The notes under the pieces: generated by a model | Databases searched by the model: none | What the model was told of the DNA's origin: nothing | What the model saw: the letters and a program-made list of their open reading frames with translations, nothing else | Position numbers and translations under genes: made by a program | Part shown: positions 19,506 to 29,732 of the stretch, in pieces | How the letters are laid out: every line of letters starts with the position of its first letter | Numbering within the stretch: position 1 is the stretch's first letter | Assembly (NCBI RefSeq): GCF_000815065.1 | Contig: NZ_CP007585.1 | Coordinates: 620,001 to 684,000, forward strand | From: Mesomycoplasma flocculare ATCC 27399 | GTDB lineage: Bacteria; Bacillota_I; Bacilli_A; Mycoplasmatales; Metamycoplasmataceae | Length of the DNA stretch: 64,000 nucleotides | Direction: 5' to 3'

Positions 19506-21305
19506 TTAGTCTTCAATTTCAACTTCTAAGAATGCTTTTATTTCATCACCAATTTCGATATTATTAAATTTGTGAATATGTGTGCCAAATTCATTACCTG
19601 CTTGAACTTCTTTTACTGGGTTTTTGTCCCTTTGAAGTGATTCAATTTTTCCTGAATGAATCAGTTTTGAATTTCTTCATAATTCAATTTTGCAGTTTTC
19701 AACAAATTTTCCTGAAATAAGACTGCATCCGGCAATTGAACCGACTTTTGAAAACCAGAATTTGGCGATAATTTTTGCTGCTCCAATTTGCTGGAGCTCA
19801 TATTTGATTTCACGCATACCCCGGACTTGTTTTTTTACCTCATCAATTATTTTGTAAATTATTGTATGTTCGCGGATTTCTACTTGGGCTTGTTTTGCTT
19901 GCGCTTTAATTGAGGCTGGAATTTGTAAATTAAAGGCATAAATTATTGAATTTGAGGTTTGGGCCAACAAAATATCAGCTTTATTAATAATTCCAACCCC
20001 GGAATGAAGAATGTGAATATGAACATATTTTGATGCGAGTTTTTCAATTGTTGAATGTAAGGCTTCGGCGATTCCGGCAACGTCTGTTTTTATTATTATA
20101 TTTAAAGTTTTTTCTTTTATTTGTTGTCTTGTTTGAATTTTTGTTTTCGTTGTTTTTTCTGTTTGTTTTTTCTCCAGCGCTAGCTGTTTAGCAAATTTTT
20201 CTTCGTGAAAACCGAAAAATTTATCTCCAGCTTCAGGGACATAATTAAGACCAGTGACAATTACTGGCGTTCCAGGAGGGGCAGATTTTATTGGCTCGCC
20301 ATTTGTATTCTCAAGTGAACGAATTCTTCCATATTGATAACCGGCAACAATAAAATCGCGAACCATTAAAGTACCATTTTGAACCATTAAAGTTGCAATT
20401 GCACCTTTATTATGGTGCAGTTTTGCCTCAATAACAGTACCAATTGGATAACGATTTTTATTAGCTTTTAATTCGAGCATTTCAGCTACAAGCAAAATTG
20501 AACGAAAAAGCGTATCAATTCCTTCCCCGGTAAGCGCTGATCCATAGACAAAAATGTTATTCCCGCCTCATTCTTCTGTGACAATATTAAGCGTTGAGAG
20601 TTCGTTTTTGATCCGATCAATATCTTTGTTTGGTTTATCCATTTTATTAACAAAAACAATTATCGGCACGTTTGCAGCAAGCGCGTGATTGATTGCTTCT
20701 TTTGTCTGTGGCATTACACCATCATCGGCAGCAACAACTAAGACGATAATATCGGTTACTTTTGCGCCTCGGGCGCGCATTTGCGTAAATGCTTCATGTC
20801 CTGGAGTGTCAATAAAATTAATAACGTGTTCTTCAAAAACAACCTGATAAGCTCCGGTATGTTGCGTAATCCCGCCCTTTTCGCTTTTGACAATATTTGT
20901 TTTACGAATATAATCAAGCAAAGTCGTTTTCCCATGATCAACATGGCCCATGACAGTGATAATTGGAGGGCGAGGGCTTAAATCGCTATCATCGTCTTGA
21001 ATTGTGACTTCCTCCATAAAATTTGCAGCGTTAATTTGAACTTCTTTTTTAAAATCAAGGCCAAATTCAAGGCATATTTCTGCTATTTCTTCTTCTGAGA
21101 GACTATGATTTAAATTATACATTTTTGCCTGGTTAAAAAAATAAGTGATAATTTGATTAACTGAGATATTTATTTTTTGGGCCAATTCAGAAATTGTCAT
21201 TATTCCAGTAAAAAGGAAAACGCCATTATGAACTTTAGTTTCAACATTTTTCAATTGCGCTTTAATTTCGCCTACATTTGAGATTCGCTTTTGGGTTTTT
21301 TTCAT
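19506..21305 (-). CDS. infB: Translation initiation factor IF-2
   Basis: The 599-residue GTPase places initiator tRNA on the ribosome. G1 [10 protein letters not shown]3 DTPGHEAF and G4 NKMD are intact, followed by domains II-IV. The N-terminal part is very short (about 120 residues), as is usual in mycoplasmas. Two UGA codons encode Trp. Its ATG overlaps the ylxR stop by 4 nt. Confidence 0.96.
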
Positions 21306-21562
21306 ATTATTTCTACCTCGTTAGCTAGATTTTGGTAGGTATTAGCAGGGATTTTTGTTTTAAAAGCACGATTAAAAAGTCTTTTTTTAATTGCGTATTG
21401 AATTTTATCATAATCAGCAAAAATATATGCGCCTCTCCCACCAATTTTTTTATCAAAAAATTTATCAATAATTAATTTATCACTACTATATGTGAATCTA
21501 ATTAAATCTTCAACTGGATAAATTTTTTGATCAACAATACACTTTCTTGTATATTTTTTCAC
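21302..21562 (-). CDS. ylxR: YlxR-family RNA-binding protein
   Basis: The 86-residue protein matches the small YlxR (DUF448) family found between nusA and infB in many Gram-positive bacteria. [18 protein letters not shown] and GGRGAYIF are its hallmark segments. It is thought to bind nucleic acid and to influence RNase P or transcription. The context, 8 nt after nusA and overlapping infB, is the conserved one. Confidence 0.9.
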   Translation of the reverse strand: MKKYTRKCIVDQKIYPVEDLIRFTYSSDKLIIDKFFDKKIGGRGAYIFADYDKIQYAIKKRLFNRAFKTKIPANTYQNLANEVEII

Positions 21563-21570
21563 TTATTTCC

Positions 21571-23424
21571 TTAAAAATCAAGATCATCAATGTCAATATC
21601 TTCAACTCCGGTATATTTGACAAGATCATCATCTAATTTGAAATTTTTTAATTGTTTTTCATTTTGAATATATAAATCATCGTTATTGTCAGCATCAGAT
21701 TTTGTGGACTTAACTTGATTTGGTTTATTTTTATTTTTGATTTCTTGAATTAACAATTCTTGTTTTCGACTTTCATTTTCTTGATGTTTTTTGTCAATTA
21801 GCTCGTTTTCGCTTTTTGCTTCATTAAGGGCTGAGTCAAAAAGTGAATCAGCATCAAAAAATGATTTTTGGGTCATTTTTTTTAAGGAATCATAATTTTT
21901 TTCTAATTCTGATTCTGAACTATAACTAAAATAATCTAAATTTTGGTTATATTTATTTTGGTTTCTGTCGAAATTACGCAATTTATTAGTTTGTTTATTT
22001 AAAAAACTTGTTCTAGTCTGTGAAAATTCAGAATCTTTTTTTTCAGTTTTTTGCCCATTTTTTTGAATAAATTGTCTTTCAACACCGTAAGGTTTTTCAA
22101 GTTCGCGAATATCAGATTCAAATTGTTGCAGAATTGATTCAAAATTATCAGAATTATGGTTATATAAATTCCTTTGGTTTTGATACATGCGATTTTGTTG
22201 TCGTTGGATATATTCATTTTTAAGATTTATAAGTTCTTGGTGATCTTTAATATTTCCGTTTCATTCAATTTGGAAATTATCATTTTTTAAAACGGCAGAA
22301 TAGGGTAAAATTTGAAGTTGTGTGCGAGTTAAATCAGCTGTTAGTTTAACATTTGAACCCCTTTTCCCGATTGCTAAACTGTGTTGAAAATCAGGAACAA
22401 CTACCGTAAAACGCCGTAATTTATGACTTAATTTCAACTCTTTTACGCAAATAACTCTGGCAGGAGACATTGCATTTACAATAAATTGAACAATATTATC
22501 ATCATATTTAACAATTTCAATTTTTTCTCCGTCGAGTTCTTGAGAAATTGCAAAAATTCTTGTTCCTGTTGCTCCGACAACTGAACCAATTTCAGAAATA
22601 TCGTTTGCTTCAACATCATTTGTTTTTCGAATTGCAACCTTACATTTTTCTCCGGGAATCCGAGCAATTGAGGCTATTTCCAGAAATTTAGATTGTAATT
22701 CTGGAATCGCGTCAATTATTTTTTTCTTTACAAGCTGCACAGATCTTGAAGATACAACCACTTGTGATTGCTTAGTATTTTTAGAGACATTTTCAATTAC
22801 AACTTCATGTTTAGTCCCAATTTTTAAATTCTGACCACTGGTATAATGGCTTGGCATAAAAGCAGAAGTTTTATCTTCGTCAATTTCGAAAATAAATCCC
22901 GCAGAAATTTTGTTAGTAACTGTCGCTCAAACTACTTGATTTTTAAGGGCTGAATATTTGTTATAAACATTGCTACGAACAATTTCAGAAATTTTTTGTT
23001 TGAAAGCGTGCATAATTGCCATAAAAAGTCACTGTTCGAAACTTTCAAGATTAATTTCAATTGTAAAAATATCACCAACTTGAACATCAGGATTGCTTTC
23101 CTTTGCAGTTGAAAGCGAAATAAAAGGAACGACTTCGTTAATTTTTTCTTCTTCTGTAAGGCCGTTAAAATAATCATCTTCAACAACAATTCCGTTTGAG
23201 TTAAAAACTTTAAAACTGGAATTTTCAAAATCAACATCAATTTGAATTTGCGCATCAGGATCAATTTTTTTTGTTATAACAAACTCAATTGCTTCTTGAA
23301 AGATTCAAATAACTTTTTCTAAGGGCAGCTCATTATTTTTGGCAACTTCTTTGATTGACTCTACTATCAACTTTGCGCTATCTTTTGGGCTAATTTTTAA
23401 TTTTTCTTTTTTTTTCTGATCCAT
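21571..23424 (-). CDS. nusA: Transcription termination/antitermination factor NusA with a long disordered tail
   Basis: The 617-residue protein has the NusA N-terminal RNA polymerase-binding domain (about 1-140), an S1 domain, and two KH domains ending near residue 388 (RIPGEKCKVA; GATGTRIFAIS; AIGKRGSNVKL). The remaining ~229 residues are rich in Asn, Gln, Asp, Glu and Lys, without a recognisable fold. Bacillus NusA ends shortly after KH2 at about 370 residues, so this tail is an addition. UGA codons encode Trp. The ATG lies 7 nt after rimP, with AAAGGA in front. Confidence 0.92.
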
Positions 23425-23431
23425 TTTTAAA

Positions 23432-23644
23432 TTATTGTCCTTTTGAAAGTACCTCTAAAATAAAATTTTTTTCACTTATTTCTATTTTGTCAATAAATTT
23501 AGAAATTTCTATAGAAATTTTTTCAACTTCTTTTAAAGAACGGTAATCTGTAACAACTCTTAAATAATTCAAACCGTTTTCTTCAATAAAATTAATCTCT
23601 AAAATTAATCTAAACTTTCTTTTTAACTGTTCGATTAAGTTCAA
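23432..23644 (-). CDS. rimP: Ribosome maturation factor RimP, N-terminal domain only
   Basis: The 70-residue frame occupies the place of rimP upstream of nusA. Its pattern (hydrophobic strand, EENGLNYLRVVTD, then ISIEISKFID and a final FILEVLSKGQ) matches the N-terminal alpha/beta domain of RimP, where the motif YxLEVSSPG normally follows. The C-terminal SH3-like domain of the ~150-residue family is absent. It is either a minimal functional form, known from reduced mollicute genomes, or a remnant kept because nusA initiation depends on it. Confidence 0.65.
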   Translation of the reverse strand: MNLIEQLKRKFRLILEINFIEENGLNYLRVVTDYRSLKEVEKISIEISKFIDKIEISEKNFILEVLSKGQ

Positions 23645-23696
23645 TTTTGCCCCTTTTTTTATTATTATCTGTTTTAAATTTATTAAATAAAAACCA

Positions 23697-23725
23697 AAAG
23701 GTCGTCAAAAAGACAACCTTTTATT
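23697..23725 (-). promoter_or_regulatory. Hairpin in the leader of the rimP-nusA-infB operon (attenuator candidate)
   Basis: On the minus strand AAAAGGTTGTC pairs, with one bulge, with GACGACCTTTT, followed by the T-rich GGTTTTTATTT. It lies 50-80 nt upstream of rimP and downstream of a TATAAT-like element near 23755. A terminator-like structure inside the leader of the operon that encodes NusA would allow feedback on termination. The 344-nt gap 23645-23988 holds this hairpin, the one at 23795 and otherwise AT-rich DNA. Confidence 0.45.
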
Positions 23726-23794
23726 TAAATACAAAAAATTACAAGGTTGAAATTATTATATCACTTTTATTTTATTTTTTTTAATAAAAACTTT

Positions 23795-23824
23795 AAATTA
23801 AGGTTTAATGCCTTAATTTTTTTT
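23795..23824 (+). terminator. Intrinsic terminator-like hairpin between divergent genes
   Basis: AAATTAAGG (23795-23803) pairs perfectly with CCTTAATTT (23811-23819), followed by T5. It points in the plus direction although no plus-strand gene ends here, so it may end antisense or small transcripts upstream of the pullulanase-like gene. Confidence 0.5.
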
Positions 23825-23988
23825 GTATTTTTTTTATAATGAAAATTTTTATGATAGAATATTTAAAATTTCATTAAATTAATAATTTATTAATTAAAGT
23901 AAAGATAAATTTTAATTTTCTATTTTTGTTTCCTAAATAACTATTTTTGCATTTTGAAATTTAAACATTTTCTGGGTGTGTAGTAAAT

Positions 23989-25989
23989 ATGCTTTTCAAT
24001 TACGCCACTAATTCATTTCGAAAAAATTTTCGCGGCGAGTCTTATTGAGGCCAACTTGGCTTAGTTTTTAGGTCTAACAATTTTGAGTTTTACCTTTGGT
24101 CTCCTAATGCGACTCGTGTGCATTTTGCAATTTACAAAAATCCTGAAGACAAAATTCCAGTTGAAATTATAGTAATGTCAAAAATAAATGATATATGATT
24201 TTGTCAAATTGATGGATTATTTCATGGATATTTATATAATTTGCTAATCGAACACCACGATTTAAAAATAACAGAAGCGTTAGACCCTTATGCTTTTAGC
24301 ATTGCGCCTTTTGATTGAACAAAAAATGAAAGCCCAAAAGCATTTTTGATTGATATTTTTTCTACAAAAGCTGGGAAAACACCATCAAAACTAGATTTAT
24401 TAGACAAAAACCCAAAAATTGATGCTCAAATTTATGAATTGCATATTCGAGATTTTTCTTCAGTTTCTCAAAAAACAAAAAATAAAGGAACTTTTATTGG
24501 CGCAATAGACACTGATATTTTTGAACACCTTAATAGGTTAAATTTTAACTTTGTACAGCTATTACCAATCCATGCTTGCTATACTTTTAGCCAAAAAAGC
24601 GTGCCAATTATCCACAAAGGACAAGGGAAAGGTTATTTTACATCTTATAATTGAGGTTATGACCCACTGGGTTTTTTTTCGGTTAACTCAAGCTATTCAA
24701 CAAATCCTAGCGATCCTTATCTTAAAATTTCAGAATTTAAAAAATTTGTAGACCAAGCTCATAAAAAAAAAATTGGTGTTATTCTTGACGTTGTTTTTAA
24801 TCGCACTTTTAAAAATTCTATTCTCGATGATGTTGCTCGTGGTTATTTTTACCGCGATGAAACCGTTGTTTTTCCGGTGGACTTTCCCGCGATTGACTCG
24901 CAAAAACCAATGGCTTTCCGTTTGATTTTAGATTCGTTAATATTTTTTGCTGAATATTATAAAATTGATGGTTTTTGTTTTGATTTAGCCTCCTTTTTAG
25001 ATAAAAAAGCACTTGAAGTTATTGCTATTGAGCTAAAAAAAGTTAATCCAAACATCCTTTTATATGGTGAAGTTCGAAATTTTAGCGATTTACCAAGTAG
25101 ACATCGACTTGAAAAAGGCAAAAATGGAAATAATTTTAATTTTGGGTATTTCAATGACACAATCAAAAACGCAATTAGTGGTAGCGACAACCCACACGAT
25201 AAGGGTTTAATTTTATCAAAAACCGGAAAAAAATTCGCTGCTTATGTTTCATCAATCCCAGGAAATATTGTTGATTTTGATTTTAAAAATTTTTTTTATT
25301 CCAAAAAACGCTACGACCTTTTTGCAAATGATATTAGTTTGAATCTTGCTTACTTAAGTTGTTATGCTAGCCCTAGTTTGACGGATAAAATTTTAAGTTC
25401 AGGAACAAGAATTGGAAAAAGAGAATTTCTCGAAATTTATCGACAAGCGCTTATGTTGACATCTTTTGTGCAAGGGAAAACTTTTTTTGCTGCGGGAACT
25501 GAGTTGGCGTTTTCTAAAATTTGCGATTTTTCAGGTATGACTTATCAAAGCTGTCATCCTAATTTAAACGCAAAAAGGCCACCCTTACCATTTTTGAACG
25601 GAAAATATCTTGATTTTAATTCTTATAAAACAACAGATTTTACAAACGGATTGAATTTTGAAATTCTTAAAAATAATGATATTAAAGAAAAAATCTTTGA
25701 TTTTCTAGCCAAAATTAATGAATTTCGACAAACAACTCCGTTTTTCCGGTTGCCAACAAATCAAAAAATCAAAGATAGTCTAAAATTTGAAACTGTCGAA
25801 AACGATAAAGGTTTAATTATTTTTACAATTAACTATGATACTGAAATTGTGAAGGTAATTCATAATTTTTCTAATAATTCTTATGAATATGATTTCGGTA
25901 ATTTTGATGTTCTTTTTAGTTCAAAAATTAAAATTATTTCCAACTTAATTCAGAAACATCAATCAATTTTGTTAATTAAAAAAGATTAA
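23989..25989 (+). CDS. pulA: GH13 pullulanase-like protein with degenerate catalytic motifs
   Basis: The 666-residue protein has the type I pullulanase layout: an N-terminal starch-binding-like domain (YLWSPNATRVHFA), YNWGYDP, and a TIM barrel followed by a beta domain. Catalytic motifs are damaged. Motif I reads DVVFNRT instead of NHT. Motif II reads DGFCFDLA, with the nucleophile Asp kept but the preceding Arg replaced by Cys. Motif III keeps Glu in YGEV. Motif IV, normally SCHDN, reads SCYASPS, so the transition-state Asp and its His are absent. Catalysis is therefore doubtful; glycan binding is an alternative role. The ATG has no good ribosome binding site. No other glycogen gene is near. 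Confidence 0.82.
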
Positions 25990-26118
25990 TTTTATTAAAA
26001 CTAATAACGATTTAAAAAAATAAACTGGTTTACCAGAAATCTTTTTGCATTTTTTGATCAGAAATAATGGTAAAAATGGTGGTATTTTTTTTAAAATTTA
26101 CCAGAATGCCTAGCTATG

Positions 26119-26541
26119 TTAAAAATTTAGGAACTGCTGTTGCTTAAATTTAGATTTATTAATTATTTTCATTACTTTTTTCTTAACCATTAACGAAGGA
26201 ATAATTAAAAGAACTGACAAAAACAATAAAAAAACTCGTAAAATTAATAGATTTTCAGAATAATTTAATGGATAAGTCAAAAGTAAAACCGTCAGAGAAA
26301 ACAAAATTACCGGGTAATAAAAAATAAAAGAAAAACTGACAACCTTTAACTTAGTTCAAACAAGTGAGACACAAAAACAGACTACAAAATTTAAACTTGC
26401 AATAAGGAATAAAATTCAAAAAGAAACTAATGTTTTTTTGTAAAAATCTGGCGAAAAAAATGCATAAATAAGACTTATTGGCAGAATTATTGTAATTAAT
26501 ACAAATAAAAAATCGGGAATTTTTGTTATTTTTTTATACAT
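26119..26541 (-). CDS. Unknown four-helix membrane protein
   Basis: The 140-residue frame contains three UGA codons read as Trp and overlaps the thrS stop by 8 nt, which supports translation. It has four hydrophobic segments (about 12-30, 38-58, 66-84 and 90-110) and a basic C-terminus (KKKVMKIINKSKFK). There is no signal or lipobox. I do not recognise a family. Its position after thrS in the trpS-thrS transcript suggests no specific function. Confidence 0.65.
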
Positions 26542-28273
26542 TTTTTTCGTCATTTCTTAACAAATCAATAAAACTTGCTAACGATGTTTTATACAAAGCA
26601 GGCGAGGCAAATTTCCGATACGTAATTTCCTCTTTTTCAATTTCCGCATCACCAATTATAATTTGGTAGTTTATTTTTTGCAAATTTGCGTCCCGAATTT
26701 TGCGAGAAATTCGTTCAGAGCGCAAATCCACTTCTGAATAAAAGCCAAGATCAAAAATAATTTTATGCACTTTTTGAGCAAAATCATTATGTTTTTCACC
26801 TATAGGAATAACAATAACTTGTTTTGGCGATAATCAAAAAGGTAAATTTCCTTTAGTTTGTTCTAATAAAATGGCAACAAATCGTTCGTAGGTGCCAATT
26901 AGTCCCCGATGAATTAAAATTGGAGTTTCTTTTTTGTTATATTCGTTTATAAAATAAATTCCAAATTTTGTGGGCAAAAGAAAATCTAATTGCAAAGTGG
27001 AAATTGTGACTTCCTTATTTAGCGCAGTTTTTATTTGAAAATCAATTTTTGGACCATAAAAAGCAGCTTCACCGATTTTTTCAATATATTCAACTCTGTT
27101 CTTATCTAAAAATTGTTTCAAATCAGATTCGGCTTGATTTCACATTTTATCATCTTCAAAAAATTTTTCCTTATTTTCGGGATCTCTTTTTGAAAATGAA
27201 ATATAAAAAATTTTAATATTAAAAAAATCAAGCACTTCCGTAATCATTTTAAAAAGATGCTGAATTTCAGTAAAAATTTGCCTTTTGCTAACAAAAATAT
27301 GACCTTCTGTCAAATCCATCGCGCGCACTCGCTCAAGACCGGAAAGTGCTCCTGATTTTTCATAACGATACAACCTTGATTGTTCAGAAATTCTATAAGG
27401 CAAATTTTTATAACTAAAAAGATTTTGGGAAAACAAGATAATATGATGCGGACATGTCATTGGCCGGGGAATCAGCTCTTCGTTTTCAACATGCAAAACG
27501 GGAAATATATCTTCGCGATAATGTGATAAATGACCAGAAATTTCATATAATTGTTTATGGCCAAAATGGGGAGTCAGAACTTCTTTAAAACCATATTTGC
27601 GGTCAAATTGAAGAATTTTTTGACGTATTTTATTGTGAATCTTCATTCCATTTTCTAGTCAAACCGGAAAACCAGGGCCAAAATAGGGGCTAAAAGTAAA
27701 AAGTTTTAATTTATTTCCAATTTTGCGATGATCTCTTTCTTGTCTTTCTTGCAAAATTGTTAAAAATTTTTCTAGTTCTTCTTTTGATTTCCAGCTTGTT
27801 CCATAAATTCGGGTCAGTTGTTTGTTTTTAGAATCTCCTTTTCAATAAGCGCCAGACACTTTTAAAAGTTTAAAATTTTGAATTTTGCTTAAAAATTTAA
27901 GATGTTTTCCGGCACACAGATCCTCAAAAAGAATATTATTATTACCACTAACTATTGAATAATAGCTGATTTTTTCACCTTTTTTTTCAAGCTCATTTTT
28001 TAGTTTTTGTTTGTAAATTTGCTGTTTAAAATCTATATTTGTTCCATCTGTTTCAATGATTTTTAAATTTTTAGAGACTAATTTTTTCATTAATTTCTCA
28101 ATTTTTGGAAAATCTGCATTGGAAATTGAACGCTGAAGGTCAAAATCATAATAAAAACCATCATCATAAACAGGACCAATTCCTAATTTTACATCAGGAA
28201 AAAGTGTTTTTATTGCAAGCGCTAAAAGATGGGAAGTTGAATGATTTAATTCATAGTCAATTTTTAAGTCCAT
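26534..28273 (-). CDS. thrS: Threonyl-tRNA synthetase lacking the TGS domain
   Basis: The 579-residue class II synthetase charges tRNA-Thr. It starts directly at the editing domain (NHSTSHLLALAIKTLFP carries the HxxxH motif), so the ~60-residue N-terminal TGS domain is missing, as in other mycoplasmas. The catalytic domain shows PRPMTCPHH with the zinc Cys, RISEQSRLYRYEKSGAL (motif 2) and HRGLIGTYERF (motif 3). The anticodon-binding domain is C-terminal. It starts 3 nt after trpS and is presumably co-transcribed. Confidence 0.93.
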
Positions 28274-28276
28274 AGA

Positions 28277-29260
28277 TTATAACCCCATTTTTTCCTTAAT
28301 TTTTTGGAGATTAGAACTAGCTATTTTTTTTGCTTTTTTTGCGCCTTTTTTTGCAAAAATCTCGACTAAAACAAGATTTTCTTTATACTTTTCTTGCAAA
28401 TTTTCAAGAAAATTAGCTACAATTTTCCCGACAGTTTTTTTTAGAAATTGATAGGATTTATTTTCAAAAAACAATAGAGATTCTTCCTTATTTTTGCCAG
28501 TAAATCCCATAAAAATATTTAAAAGGTTGGAAACCCCTGGTTTTTCCTTGCTAAAATAAATCTTATTTTCTGAATCTGTTTGAGCTTTTTGGATTTTTTT
28601 ATATGCTTCTTCAGGAGTATCGCTAAGAAAAATAGTTGAATTTTTGCTTTTAGATGATTTTGACATTTTATGTTCTGGATTAGTTAGCGACATTATTTTT
28701 TGTGATGAATCAGAAATTATTGCTCTAGGAATATTAAAATTTGTTTTGTAAATTTTGTTAAATCTTTGGGCTATTTTCCGCGTTAATTCAAGATGTTGCA
28801 GCTGATCAGCCCCAACCGTAACAAAATTAGGATTATACAAAAGAATATCAGCAGTCATTAAAATAGGGTAAGTCAAAAGGCCGGTTGGGACTTTTTCGGT
28901 GTTATTTTCTTGTTTTAAACGCGCTTTGTCTTTAAATTGTGTCATTCTTGAAAGCTCGCCAATTGTTGTCGCTGATTGCAAAAGTCAGTATAATTCAGAA
29001 TGCTCGCTAATTTCTGATTGAAAAAATAAGACTGTTTTTTCGGGATCAAAACCACAGGCAAGATAAAAAGCAAAAATACTTTTGCGATTTTCAGCCAATT
29101 CTTGCGAATTAATTGGTAAAGTTAGTGCGTGAAGATCGGCCACAAAAATGAAATTTTCATACTCGTTTTGCAAAGAAATACTCGGTTTTATTGAGCCTAA
29201 AAAATTCCCAATTGTCAATTTACCTGTTGCAGTTATTCCGCTAACCAATCTTTTTTTCAT
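28277..29260 (-). CDS. trpS: Tryptophanyl-tRNA synthetase
   Basis: The 327-residue class I synthetase has TIGNFLGS in the HIGH position and HKMSKSSKS as KMSKS. One UGA is read as Trp. In this genome it must supply Trp for UGA as well as UGG. The ATG lies only about 9 nt from a TAAAAT -10 box, so the mRNA is probably leaderless. thrS follows after 3 nt. Confidence 0.95.
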
Positions 29261-29269
29261 AATGAAAAA

Positions 29270-29321
29270 ATTTTAGCATAATTAATTAAAATAATTAAAA
29301 AGTTATAAAAATGGGTATAAT
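29270..29321. promoter_or_regulatory. Divergent, near-leaderless promoter pair (trpS and EIIB-like gene)
   Basis: The minus-strand TATGCTAAAAT (hexamer 29270-29275) lies 9 nt from the trpS ATG, and the plus-strand GGGTATAAT (29316-29321) lies 13 nt from the ATG at 29335. Transcription normally starts about 7 nt after the -10 box, so both mRNAs would begin within a few bases of the start codon. Confidence 0.55.
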
Positions 29322-29334
29322 TTAAAAAATAATT

Positions 29335-29691
29335 ATGAAGCTAATTTCCAAAATCATTTATTTACTTTTGCAAATTTTTAGTTTTGGTTTTTTTGCCAAA
29401 TATATTAAAAAAAAACATAATAAAATAAATTCTGATTTTATTTATGAAAAAAAATTTGACTTTAAAATCGAGGAATTAGTTAATTTGTTAGGTGGAAAAG
29501 TAAATATCGAAAAAAGTGATTTTACTATTTCTCGGCTAAGAATTAAATTGAAATCAACAGAGAATCTCGATTTTGAAAAAATCAAGAAATTAAAAGGAAT
29601 TTCTGGAATTTTTGTAAGTTCAGATATGTTGAATTTAATAGTTGGCAATAAATCAAAAGCCATTTGAAAAGCTATAAATAATTTTGAATAA
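29335..29691 (+). CDS. Membrane-anchored EIIB-like protein without the phosphorylated cysteine
   Basis: The 118-residue protein has a hydrophobic N-terminal segment (about 6-24) and then a PTS EIIB-like fold: IEELVNLLGGKVNIEK, a strand DFTISRLRIKL, and a closing GISGIFVSSDMLNLIVGN. Authentic EIIB domains have Cys in the sequence NCATRLR; here Ser or Ile occupies that place and no Cys is present. It therefore cannot carry the usual phosphate and may be a regulatory relic or structural protein. One UGA codes Trp near the end. It is followed by the UPF1-like helicase, 41 nt downstream. Confidence 0.7.
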
Positions 29692-29732
29692 GTTTATAAA
29701 AGTTTAAAAACCCAAAGGAAATTACACTAAAA

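Noticed and set aside
22932..23264. 110-residue Leu/Lys-rich minus-strand frame within nusA
   Set aside because: It is an alternate frame of nusA, which is intact once UGA is read as Trp.
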